Shown here one piece after another: positions 43,439 to 52,900 of a stretch of DNA of 64,000 nt (position 1 is the stretch's first letter; the number at the start of each line of letters is the position of its first letter). The position numbers were made by a program, and so were the translations under genes. The stretch lies in contig NZ_JACXLC010000001.1 in assembly GCF_014705715.1 (NCBI RefSeq), positions 2,293,860 through 2,357,859 on the forward strand. Direction: 5' to 3'. The notes under the pieces are model-generated. The model saw only the letters and a list, made by a program, of their open reading frames with translations. It was not told the origin of the DNA and ran no database searches. The stretch comes from Erythrobacter rubeus (GTDB lineage Bacteria > Pseudomonadota > Alphaproteobacteria > Sphingomonadales > Sphingomonadaceae).

Positions 43439-45289
43439 ATGAAAAGCGGCTTTGCGATACTCGGCCCGGTGGCTGTAGCGCTCGCCGCATGTTCCGCTCA
43501 AGATACTCAGGAACCGCAAGATCTTCCCGAAAGCGGCAAGGCGGCGCTCGCAGAACGGCTGTACGCGGCGAATTGCGCGTCCTGCCACGACGGCGGGGTT
43601 AACGGCGCACCGACCCGCGCCGCTCTTGAGCAGCGCAGCCAGGCGCAGATCCTTGCCTCAATGAACACCGGCATCATGCAAGCGCAATCGGCGGCCCTCT
43701 CCGCGATCGACCGGGTGGTGCTGTCCGAATACCTCGGCAAAGGCCAATCGGCGCGAGAGGCCAAAGGGCCGCGCTGCGAGGGAGAGCTTCAGTTTTCCGG
43801 TGCGCCGCTGTGGAACAGATGGGGAGGCGACCTCACCAACACGCGGTTCCAGCAGAGCGAAGCCGCTGGCCTGACTGAAGAGGACATCCCGCAGCTTGAG
43901 CTGGCCTGGGCTTTCGGATTTCCCGGCGCGCAGCGCGCCCGGTCTCAGCCCGCAGTGACGCGAGAGGCGCTTTTCACCGGCAGTCAGTCAGGCCATGTCT
44001 ACGCTCTCGACCCTCAAACCGGGTGCATCTGGTGGAGCTACGATGCAGGCGCAGAGGTTCGCAACGCGCCGCTGATCGCGGCGGGCAGCGATGGACGCCC
44101 GCAAACTCTCTATTTCGGCGATGTCGATGCCGTGGTCCATGCAGTCGATCCGCGCACCGGGGAAAGGCGCTGGTCCAAATCGGTAAAGGACCACCCCGAC
44201 GGGACCATGACCGGCAGCATCGCCATGCATGATGGCACGCTGTTCGTGCCCATGTCGTCCCTCGAAGTCGTATCCGCCTATGACGATGAATATACGTGCT
44301 GCACATTCCGCGGTGGCATCACCGCGCTCGATGCGGTGAGTGGCGACGAAAAATGGCGCTGGTTCTCGGTGGATGAGCCTGAAAAGGTTGGCGAAACCAG
44401 TGTTGGCGTCGATATCCTCGCGCCCAGCGGCGCACCGGTCTGGTCGACCCCTACCGTCGATGCAAAGCGCGGGCTGCTCTATGTCGGCACCGGCGAGAAC
44501 TATACTTCGCCCGCCAACGGCAACAGCGATGCGATCGTGGCGCTGTCGCTCGCGACCGGGCGGCTGCGCTGGGTCTCCCAGACCGTCGCGGGGGATGCCT
44601 GGAACGCATCCTGCGGCCGCGATCCAAAGGCGAATTGCCCCGAAGAGGACGGCCCCGATTTCGATTTCGGCGCTGCGCCGATCCTGGTCGAGCTTCCATC
44701 CGGCAAGGACATGATCCTCGCTGGGCAGAAATCGGGAGAGGTCTTCGGCATGGACCCCGATGATAATGGCCGCATCCTGTGGCGCTCGCGAGCAGGCATG
44801 GGCGGCTTCAATGGCGGCATTCACTGGGGCATGGCGAGCGATGGCGAGACGCTGTGGGTGCCGATCGCGGACACGCCGGGCAATCGCTTTACCGTCGGCC
44901 CGCCCCGGCCCGGCATCCATGCTTTCGAAGCGGCAACCGGGCGTAAATTGTGGTCGCGGATCGAAAAGCCCACCTGCAAAGAACCGGGCTATGCCTGCCA
45001 GACCGCTTTGTCCGCGCCGCTGACCGCTATCCCCGGCGCGATTTTTGCAGGCGCGCATAACGGGCGGCTGCTCGCCTATTCGGCGCGCGATGGCCGCGTG
45101 CTGTGGATGGACGAGACCAATCGCGAATTCGCAACCGTCAACGGCGCGGAAGCAAAAGGCGGTTCGATCGACGGCGCCGGAGTGGTTGTCGCTGGCGGAA
45201 TGGTTTTCGTGAATTCGGGATATGACAAGTTCGGCGAGATTGGCGGCAATGTGCTCTTAGCCTATCGCCTGGCGGGAGGAGCCAGATGA
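43439..45289 (+). CDS. Lipoprotein cytochrome c-PQQ dehydrogenase (PVA dehydrogenase-like)
   Basis: A 616-residue fusion. Lipobox LAAC (Cys18) anchors it; residues 35-110 form a c-type cytochrome with CASCH at 46-50. A quinoprotein beta-propeller follows, with repeated strands such as LFTGSQSGHVYALDP, VHAVDPRTGERRW and LLYVGTGENYTSP. An adjacent Cys-Cys (EYTCCTFRGG) recalls the vicinal disulfide of PQQ alcohol dehydrogenases, and DFDFGAAPIL resembles the calcium/PQQ site. The domain order matches polyvinyl-alcohol dehydrogenase of sphingomonads. It should oxidise alcohols in the periplasm and pass electrons to its own heme. It overlaps the next gene by four bases. Confidence 0.87.
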   Translation: MKSGFAILGPVAVALAACSAQDTQEPQDLPESGKAALAERLYAANCASCHDGGVNGAPTRAALEQRSQAQILASMNTGIMQAQSAALSAIDRVVLSEYLGKGQSAREAKGPRCEGELQFSGAPLWNRWGGDLTNTRFQQSEAAGLTEEDIPQLELAWAFGFPGAQRARSQPAVTREALFTGSQSGHVYALDPQTGCIWWSYDAGAEVRNAPLIAAGSDGRPQTLYFGDVDAVVHAVDPRTGERRWSKSVKDHPDGTMTGSIAMHDGTLFVPMSSLEVVSAYDDEYTCCTFRGGITALDAVSGDEKWRWFSVDEPEKVGETSVGVDILAPSGAPVWSTPTVDAKRGLLYVGTGENYTSPANGNSDAIVALSLATGRLRWVSQTVAGDAWNASCGRDPKANCPEEDGPDFDFGAAPILVELPSGKDMILAGQKSGEVFGMDPDDNGRILWRSRAGMGGFNGGIHWGMASDGETLWVPIADTPGNRFTVGPPRPGIHAFEAATGRKLWSRIEKPTCKEPGYACQTALSAPLTAIPGAIFAGAHNGRLLAYSARDGRVLWMDETNREFATVNGAEAKGGSIDGAGVVVAGGMVFVNSGYDKFGEIGGNVLLAYRLAGGAR

Positions 45290-46338
45290 AGCGTGCGACT
45301 GCAATGGCAATGGCGGCCTTCGCGCTCGCCAGTTGCTCCACCACCCAGACCGCGCAATTCGAAGCGGCTCCTGCCGATCCCGACGCGATCCTCGGCGTGC
45401 ATCATGTCGGGATCACGGTTTCCGACATCGATGAAACGATCGCCTTCTACAGCGCGGCGGTCGATTTCGAGGTCGTCGAACGCAGAATGATCGATGCTTC
45501 GGCTTTCCCTGCCGAGATACTCACCAAGCGCGATGGCGCGATCGAAGTGGCGCTGATCGAAACGCCCACTGTCTTTCTGGTCCTCACCGATATCGAGCCC
45601 GGCGTCGCTGCCGAGCCGGACAGGCGCTCGGTCATCGGGCCGGGCTACACCCACATCTGCTGGCAGACCCAGTCCGACAATTCCGGCTACAAACGCTTTC
45701 GCGAAGCCGGACTCGACATGCTTTCACGCGGGGACGACGCGGTCGATCTGGGCGGCTACGGCGTCACCTACGCCTACGGTTTCGACCCCGACGGCATCAT
45801 GATCGAGATGGAGCAGCTTGAGCGCCCGCGCAGGCAGGACGATGCATGGCTTACGCACATCGCCAACGTGCCGGGCGACAAGGCGGTGATGGTCGATTTC
45901 TATACCAAGGTGCTCGGCTACGGCCCGCACCGCGAAATCGGTGAAACCCGCATGGAAACGATTGACGAAGTGGTCGACATAGACGGGACCGTCGTAACGG
46001 CGAGCTGGTTTGCAACCTGGAATTTCGAGCTGGAGTTCTGGAACTACAAGAGCCCCGAAACCCCGCTATCGCGGACGGACTGGACGCTGGAGCGGATCGG
46101 CTACAACAGCCTATCATTCGAGGTGACCGACCTCGCCGGAACCATCGCACGGCTCCGGCCGCAGGGCATCGAGTTTGCCGGACCGACCTTCACGCTGGGC
46201 GGCTGGCAGATGCAATATGCCCGCGATCCCGAGGGCAATCTGCTCGCTTTCCAGCAGAATATCTCCGCTGGCGCCGATCGGTCGATCCACGACAAACGCT
46301 GGCACGACCCCGCGAGCTATCCGCTGCCCCCGCTGTGA
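45286..46338 (+). CDS. Lipoprotein with two VOC (glyoxalase/dioxygenase) domains
   Basis: A 350-residue protein: lipobox LASC (Cys17), first VOC domain about 35-190, second about 200-330. In the first domain a metal triad is plausible: His in GVHHVGITV, His in GYTHICWQ and Glu in GIMIEMEQLE. The second domain has lost most of these (YNSLSFEV, NLLAFQQ). VOC proteins include ring-cleaving dioxygenases and lyases, nearly always cytoplasmic, so a lipid-anchored form is unusual. ATGA overlap with the PQQ-cytochrome gene predicts joint translation and a shared substrate pathway. No ring-cleavage role is proven. Confidence 0.82.
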   Translation: MKRATAMAMAAFALASCSTTQTAQFEAAPADPDAILGVHHVGITVSDIDETIAFYSAAVDFEVVERRMIDASAFPAEILTKRDGAIEVALIETPTVFLVLTDIEPGVAAEPDRRSVIGPGYTHICWQTQSDNSGYKRFREAGLDMLSRGDDAVDLGGYGVTYAYGFDPDGIMIEMEQLERPRRQDDAWLTHIANVPGDKAVMVDFYTKVLGYGPHREIGETRMETIDEVVDIDGTVVTASWFATWNFELEFWNYKSPETPLSRTDWTLERIGYNSLSFEVTDLAGTIARLRPQGIEFAGPTFTLGGWQMQYARDPEGNLLAFQQNISAGADRSIHDKRWHDPASYPLPPL

Positions 46339-46384
46339 CCGGGTTGCTCTGGATTCTCGGTCAACCTTTGCTAATGCTCCGGTA

Positions 46385-47029
46385 ATGGCATCCAAGGCCC
46401 GCAAAACTCGCACCAGGCTCGATCCGGCAGAGCGCCGCAAGTTGATCCTCGATCATGCCGCCGAAATGGTCGGGCGCGACGGCGTCGCCGCGATCTCGAT
46501 GGAGTCGATCGGGCAGGCGGCGGGCGTCAGCAAATCGCTGGTCTACAATTACTTTCCCAACCTCAACGAACTGCTGAGCGAGCTGCTGGAGCGCGAATTG
46601 CGCATGCTGCGGCGCGAGCAGAGCAAGGCCGCCCAAGGGGCCGATACCTTCGAGGGGCTAGTGCGCGGGATCACGCACGCATACATCAAGTATATCGATG
46701 AGCGCGGGCTGATCATCGACCGCTTGCAGGCCGAACCCAGCGTGAGCGCAGTGCACGATCCGACCGAATACGGACGCGATGCCGCGGTCGATTATCTCGC
46801 CGACATCATCGGCAAGCATTTCGATCTTCCGCCCGATATCGCCCAGGCTGCGATCGATATTAGCTTCGGCCTTCCCGCATCGGCAGGCATGTACCTGCTG
46901 CGAGACAAGAGCCGCCATTCGATGAGCTGGCAGCAGGTTGAGGATATCACCGTAACTATGATCGTCGGCGCGATCATGGCTCTCAAGGACGACTACGTTC
47001 TCAATCGCCAGTCGCTGCGCGCCGACTGA
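46385..47029 (+). CDS. TetR-family transcriptional regulator
   Basis: A 214-residue protein with an N-terminal helix-turn-helix (AISMESIGQAAGVSKSLVYNYFPNLNELL) and a helical ligand-binding domain rich in Asp/Arg. TetR proteins usually repress until a small ligand binds. The ATG at 46385 is used; a longer upstream frame overlaps the VOC gene and is rejected. It follows the VOC gene by 46 bases and probably controls this cluster through the inverted repeat at 43403-43422, though autoregulation was not visible. Confidence 0.9.
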   Translation: MASKARKTRTRLDPAERRKLILDHAAEMVGRDGVAAISMESIGQAAGVSKSLVYNYFPNLNELLSELLERELRMLRREQSKAAQGADTFEGLVRGITHAYIKYIDERGLIIDRLQAEPSVSAVHDPTEYGRDAAVDYLADIIGKHFDLPPDIAQAAIDISFGLPASAGMYLLRDKSRHSMSWQQVEDITVTMIVGAIMALKDDYVLNRQSLRAD

Positions 47030-47059
47030 AACGGACGGTCTACCTGCCGCAACCCTTCT

Positions 47060-47608
47060 TTAGTTTCCGACCGAGCAGAACCGTCCGTTGAAGAAACCGA
47101 GCGCCCTTGCGTGAGCGTAGTCGGTCTGCGCGTCCATCGCCAGGACTTCGCCCAGAACGATCGTGTGATCGCCCGCCGGGTAGTTTTCCCACCGGCGGCA
47201 CTCGATTGTTGCCATGGCTCCGCGAAGGACCGGAATGCCCCTGTCGGTCCAGATGAAATCGCCATGGTTGAGCGCGGAATCACCACGTGCAGCATACCGG
47301 CGCGCTATCGCCTGCTGACTATCGGCGAGAATGCTGAACGCGAATTTCTCCGCACCCGCGTAATCGGCGAACTGGCTCGAGGAATTTTGCAGGCTCCAGC
47401 TCACCAGCATCGGCTCGAGCGACACCGATACGAGCGAGTTGATCGTCATGCCCGAGATCGGTGGATGCTCGCTTCCATCATTTTCTCCGAAAGACACCAC
47501 GCACACGCCGGTCGCGAACAAGCCCATGAGCTTGCGAAACTCGGTCTCGTCGACCGGGTCTGCGGGTAGGATGTCGGACAAGAATGGATCTCCGCGTCGG
47601 AACGTCAT
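47060..47608 (-). CDS. Flavin reductase-like (FMN-binding) protein
   Basis: A 182-residue flavin reductase domain protein. LMGLFATGVCVVSF opens the fold; INSLVSVSLEPMLVSWSLQNSSS is the flavin-binding region; the end HARALGFFNGRFCSVGN contains the conserved GxF core. Such proteins reduce FMN/FAD with NAD(P)H for two-component monooxygenases, or bind flavin directly. No monooxygenase gene adjoins it. It is convergent with the TetR gene (30 bases), so co-transcription with the lipoprotein cluster is excluded. Confidence 0.88.
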   Translation of the reverse strand: MTFRRGDPFLSDILPADPVDETEFRKLMGLFATGVCVVSFGENDGSEHPPISGMTINSLVSVSLEPMLVSWSLQNSSSQFADYAGAEKFAFSILADSQQAIARRYAARGDSALNHGDFIWTDRGIPVLRGAMATIECRRWENYPAGDHTIVLGEVLAMDAQTDYAHARALGFFNGRFCSVGN

Positions 47609-47810
47609 GGGAAAACGGCTGATGGCGATGCGCGTTCCCCTACAGCAGTACGTTTGTCAGTCAAAACTGCTTCGGGCGGACATTTCTGTTTGCCCTGAAA
47701 TCGGGCGCCCGCGAAAATGTGTCAATCGGAACGATTTGCGGGCACCAATCGCCCAGTTACCCGTTGGGTCGAGAGGGGCATATGCATCCTTCATACAGGA
47801 CACGGGAATC

Positions 47811-49031
47811 ATGATCGATCGGGTCGGCGCTGCGCTGAAAGACTTTCTCAAACAGGAGAGCGCAGGGGGTATTGTCCTCATCGCCGCTGCACTGCTTGCG
47901 CTCGTGATAGCCAACACTCCGGCTGCGGGAGCCTATTTCGGCACTCTGGAAACGAAGCTGAACCTTTCATACGGCAGCTTCGAAATCGATAAGCCCCTGC
48001 TGCTCTGGATCAACGATGGGCTGATGGCGATTTTCTTCTTCCTCATAGGCCTGGAAGTGAAGCGCGAAGTGCTCGAAGGTCAGCTCTCCAGCTGGAACAA
48101 GGCATCACTGCCGCTGGTCGCAGCGATTGGCGGCATGGCGATCCCTGCGCTGATCTTCGTCGCGTTCAACTGGAATTCGCCCGAAAGCATCAATGGCTGG
48201 GCCATCCCTGCCGCGACCGATATCGCCTTTGCGCTCGGCATTCTCTCGCTTCTCGGCCCCAGGGTCCCGGTCGCGCTCAAGGCGTTGCTGCTGGCGGTCG
48301 CGGTGATCGACGATATCGGCGCGATCACAATCATCGCGCTGTTCTATTCGGGCGAGCTCAAGATCGACATGCTCGTGGGTGCCGGCATCACGTTGGCCGT
48401 GCTCGCGATCATCGGACGGCTGAAATTCGGCTCGCGCATCCCTTATACGCTGCTGACAGTCGTGATGTGGGTGTTCGTTCTCAAATCGGGCGTCCACGCT
48501 ACGCTCGCAGGCGTTGCCGCCGCGATGACTGTCCCGATGGTGGCCCGCAATGGGGAGCGCCTGCTTGAGAAGATGGAGCACGGCCTGCACAGCTGGGTCG
48601 CGTTCCTCATCATCCCGATATTCGGGTTTGCCAATGCGGGCGTCACGCTGATCGGCCTGTCGCCATCGGACTTGCTGGCGCCGCTGCCGCTGGGCATCGC
48701 GCTGGGCCTGCTGATCGGCAAGCAGATCGGGATCTTCGGCTTTGCCTATGTGGGCGTGAAGATGGGTCTTGCGACGCTCCCGGACCGGGTGAACTGGAAA
48801 CAGATCCACGGCCTGTCGCTGCTCGCCGCAATCGGTTTCACGATGAGCCTGTTCATCGGCAATCTCGCCTTTGCCGATCCAGCTCAGGTCGACGCGGTCA
48901 AGCTGGGTGTTCTTGCCGGATCGCTCATCGCCGCGCTATCGGGCTTCTTCATTCTCAAGATGGCGCTGCCCGATGCGCCTGCGGAAGAGGTTGTAGACGA
49001 GCCTGCAGGTGAACCGGCGACCGTCACCTGA
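47811..49031 (+). CDS. nhaA: Na+/H+ antiporter NhaA
   Basis: A 406-residue inner-membrane antiporter exporting Na+ for protons. Diagnostic segments are FFFLIGLEVKREVLEGQL, AIPAATDIAFALGILSLLG and AVAVIDDIGAITIIALFYSG, which contain the conserved Asp residues of the ion site. A charged C-terminal tail ends the protein. The start ATG at 47811 gives a normal amphipathic N-terminus (MIDRVGAALKDFLKQE); an upstream extension is antisense to the flavin reductase and rejected. A hydrolase gene starts three bases downstream. Confidence 0.96.
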   Translation: MIDRVGAALKDFLKQESAGGIVLIAAALLALVIANTPAAGAYFGTLETKLNLSYGSFEIDKPLLLWINDGLMAIFFFLIGLEVKREVLEGQLSSWNKASLPLVAAIGGMAIPALIFVAFNWNSPESINGWAIPAATDIAFALGILSLLGPRVPVALKALLLAVAVIDDIGAITIIALFYSGELKIDMLVGAGITLAVLAIIGRLKFGSRIPYTLLTVVMWVFVLKSGVHATLAGVAAAMTVPMVARNGERLLEKMEHGLHSWVAFLIIPIFGFANAGVTLIGLSPSDLLAPLPLGIALGLLIGKQIGIFGFAYVGVKMGLATLPDRVNWKQIHGLSLLAAIGFTMSLFIGNLAFADPAQVDAVKLGVLAGSLIAALSGFFILKMALPDAPAEEVVDEPAGEPATVT

Positions 49032-49034
49032 TCT

Positions 49035-49901
49035 ATGACACCCACTGCGCAAACCATCGACGTCAACGGGATCAGCCTCGCCTTCTTCGAATGGCCCGCT
49101 GAGCCCGGCAATCAGGAGCCGGCGCTCGTCTTTGCGCACGCGACCGGGTTTCACGCGCGGGTGTGGGATGCCATGATCGAGCGCTTTATCGGCAGGCGAA
49201 TTATTTCCATCGACCTGCGCGGGCACGGCCGATCGACCGGCGGGCCGATCGAGCACTGGCGGGTCTTGTCCAGTGACGTCTGCGCACTTCTCGATCACCT
49301 GGGTATCAGCGGCGCAATCGGTATCGGGCATTCCATGGGCGCGCATACCCTGCTGCAATGCGCCGCCGACGTGCGCCATGCATTCAGCCGCCTGGTGCTG
49401 TTCGATCCGGTCATCCTCGCGCCGGAATATTACGAGATCGAAACCCCGCTCTTCACCCCGGACAATCCGCACCCGACCGCCCGGCGAAAACGCGACTTCG
49501 ACAGCCCCGAGGCGATGATGGAACGCTTTCGCCCGCGCGATCCGTACGACCTGTTCGATGCGCGGGTGTTCGAGGACTATTGCCGCCATGGCTTGCTGCC
49601 CCGCGAAGATGGAGCGGGATACGAGCTCGCCTGCCCGCCGGAAGTCGAGGCCAGCGTCTACGGTTCGAGCCGCAGCAATTCAGGAATTCACGAGGCGGCA
49701 AAGTCGGTCGATCTCCCGACATTGATCGTGAGGGCGAAACAGCTCGACCTGATGGACTTCAAGAGTTCACCGACCTGGCCGGAGCTTGCCTCGACCATGC
49801 CGAACGCCGCCGATTTGCACCGGCCGGACCGCACGCATTTTCACCCGTTCGAAGACCCCGCCGATGCGGCCGCGATCATCGAGCGAGCGATGGGCGAATA
49901 G
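49035..49901 (+). CDS. Alpha/beta hydrolase
   Basis: A 288-residue soluble hydrolase. The oxyanion segment is LVFAHATGFHARVWDAM, with HATG in place of the usual HGFG. The nucleophile elbow is AIGIGHSMGAHTLLQ (Ser), a catalytic acid follows in the cap/late strand region, and the terminal His is in RPDRTHFHPFEDP. The profile is that of generic esterase/lipase-like enzymes; substrate unknown. It begins three bases after nhaA, so the two are likely co-transcribed, although no functional link is obvious. Confidence 0.85.
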   Translation: MTPTAQTIDVNGISLAFFEWPAEPGNQEPALVFAHATGFHARVWDAMIERFIGRRIISIDLRGHGRSTGGPIEHWRVLSSDVCALLDHLGISGAIGIGHSMGAHTLLQCAADVRHAFSRLVLFDPVILAPEYYEIETPLFTPDNPHPTARRKRDFDSPEAMMERFRPRDPYDLFDARVFEDYCRHGLLPREDGAGYELACPPEVEASVYGSSRSNSGIHEAAKSVDLPTLIVRAKQLDLMDFKSSPTWPELASTMPNAADLHRPDRTHFHPFEDPADAAAIIERAMGE

Positions 49902-49917
49902 CCGCACTTCGAAGGCA

Positions 49918-52900
49918 TCAGTCCTCCCACCAATAGGCGCGGCGCGCGGCATCGCCCGTCGCGACTTCATTCATGGTGAGCGCGTCGTAAAGCCGCCCGC
50001 CGATCATCACCTGCTCGATCTTGTCGGAATTGAGGATGTCCTGGCTCGGGTCCTCGCTCAGCACCACGAGATCGGCGAGCTTTCCGACCTCAAGACTGCC
50101 GATATCGCGGTCCATGCCCAGCGACTGCGCGGGTGCGATGGTGCCTGCCTTTAGCGCCTCGACTGCGGTCATGCCGCCGCGCGCAAAGCTCCACATTTCC
50201 CAGTGCGCGGCGATCCCGGCCTGCTGCCCGTGTGCCCCGATCGACACCTTCACCCCGCGCTGGGCAAGCTTGCGCGCCTCACGCGCTGCATCGTCATCGA
50301 CAAAGGCCCAATCCGGCGCTTTTGTCCTGCGCGCGCTCGATGCCAGCAAGTGCTTCGGGCTGGTGTGAACCATCAGCGGGTGATCGAACACATCGGTCGC
50401 CTGCCGCCAGTACGGGTCGCCCGCCAGACCGCCATAAGTCACCGTCAGCGTCGGCGTATAGTTCGAATTGGACTGGCCGAAGAATTGCAGGACGTCCTCG
50501 TAGAAGACTTCTCCGGGCACGTTGTGCTCGATGGTCGAATTGCCATCCGCGACGAGGTTCATGTCCATTCCGAACAGCGATCCGCCCTCGGCGACGACGA
50601 GCATGTTCTCCTGCGCTGCGGCGCGAGCAACCATCTGGCGCTGTTCCCGGCGCGGCTGGTTATAATTCTTCACCGAGATACCGCCCTGCGCCTTGATCCG
50701 GCGGACATGGGCCAGCGCATCGTCATACGTATCGATGCGCGCGTAAACGCTCGGCGCCTTGGCGCCGTAGATGATCTCTCCGGTCGAGAAGATGCGCGGT
50801 GCCAAGAGCTTGCCCGCCTGCTGCCGCTCCGCCGAGGCGAAGATGTGGCTCGCGCTGTTCGATGGATCGTGGATCGTCGTCACACCCAGCGCCAGATCCT
50901 GAACCAGCCGCCAGTTCTGCTGCGGGATCAGGTCGCCGGTCCCGTGCGGTCCATGGGCATGGGCATCGACGAGGCCGGGCATGATCGTCTTTCCGCTCGC
51001 GTCGATGGCGATCGCGCCATCCGGAACGCCGACCTCGCCCACAGGACCGATAGCAGCGATGCGGTCGCCTTCGATCACGATGACGCCGTTTTCGATGACA
51101 CCCGCATCTTGCGTCTCCAGACCTGCCGCCATGGTCAGGATGCGCGCTCCGGTGATTGCGACCGTGCCGCTTGGCTTGTCGGCGGCAACCGTGATGCTCA
51201 TCGGAATGGCGGTGGCAGGCGATGCATACTCGCCGCTATCATCCTCACCGGTCTTGGGTGCGCTACGGAAGAAATCCGACACCCTGCCGGTCGACAGGTA
51301 CGGGCCCACCGACCAGAACAGCGTGTCCCCGCCATTCGACCAGCCGATATAGTCCGCGCCGCCCTCGCTCACTTTCGTCACGGGAAGCGCGCCGCCCTTC
51401 TCGCTCACGTCGACCGGCTTGCCTCCCGGTATGACAGGCATGGCAAACACTTCGTAATTCTGGCGAAAAGCGATGGTGCGGCCATCGGGTGCGATGCGGA
51501 AATCATTTGCGAGTTCGCCGCGGGCGTGGGTGCGCTTGGCCTCGCCATTGAGATCGGTCGATATGAGCGCAAGCTTGCCCTCGCTCGCGACATTCATGAA
51601 GATGCGACCGGCATCGGTGGTAAATTGCGGGTTCGATCCATCCCCGCTCACACGCCGGGCATCGCCGCCGCCGACCGGAATGACATAGATGCCGGTGTTC
51701 TCCGAATATTCGGGCGCGGTGAGATACCCGCCGGAACGCTTTTCGAAAGCGATCGTGCGGCCATCGGGTGAAAAGACCGGGTTGGCGTAGTGCCCGGGCG
51801 TTGAAGTCACGGTGCGGGCGTTCTCGCCGTCCGCATTCGCGACAACGATTTCGCCCAGCCCCTCATCGGTCCAGCGCACGAAGGCAAGGCGCGAGCCATC
51901 GCGGCTGAATGCCGGAAACGCCTCGATCGCATCGCCGCTGCCACCGATCAGCGGACGCGGCGCATCGCGCCCGCGCGCAGACTTGGTGTAGAGCTTGCCC
52001 AGTGCCTCGAAAACGACGCGCGTGCCATCGGGCGACAGCGTGCCGAATTTCGCCATCTTCGTGGTGAAGCGATCCGGCGCAACCTCGATCACGGGATGCG
52101 GCGCATCGGCGATCCCGCGGGTATCATTGATGACGAAGGGTATCTCGGCAAAGTTCGACCCGTCGCGGGCCACGCGATTGAGCTTTCCGCCTGCCCAAAA
52201 CACGATGCTGCGGCTGTCGGGCGTCCAATCCATGTTCGGATAGACCCCGGTCACCGCCCAGGTTTCCTGCACATCGAGATCGAGATCACCGTAAATCATC
52301 CGCTCGGCGCCGCTGGCAATATCCTTGATCCAGAGCTGGCTTTGATCCTTTTCGCGCCGTACGAAAGCAATCTCTCTGCCGTCGGGCGAAGGCGCGGGGC
52401 GCACCGCGCCGCCAAAGCCATCGACCGCGGCGGTGACCTCTCCGGTTGCGAGGTCATATTTCTCGATAGCGAAGATGCCGCTGTTGGAATCCTGCGCGTA
52501 AATGAAGGTGTCCCCGCCGGTCGTGTTGCGGGTGTAATAGATCGCGCTTCCATCAGGCGAGAATGTCGGTTCGCCGAGCTCTTTCTGCAGGGCTTCGCTG
52601 GCACGCTCGACAACCTGCACGCCGCCACCACCGGACACGTGGTACATCCAGATTTCACCCGTGCCGAGCGAACGCTGCGTCGTGAAGTGCTTCTTCGCCG
52701 CGATAAATCGCCCATCCGGCGACCAGGTCGGCTGGTTGAGCAGGCGAAACTCCTCCTTGGTCACCTGCCGCTTGTCGCTGCCGTCGCGGTTCATCACCCA
52801 GATATTGTCGCCTCCGCCGCGGTCGGAAGTAAACGCGATGCGCGATCCATCGGGAGAGAAGCGCGGGTGAACCTCCCACGCCAACCCTTCGGCGATGCGG

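Noticed and set aside
47695..47745. Imperfect GCCCGC/GCGGGC repeat upstream of nhaA as a regulatory element
   Set aside because: The arms differ by an insertion and the composition makes such repeats frequent; no support beyond that.
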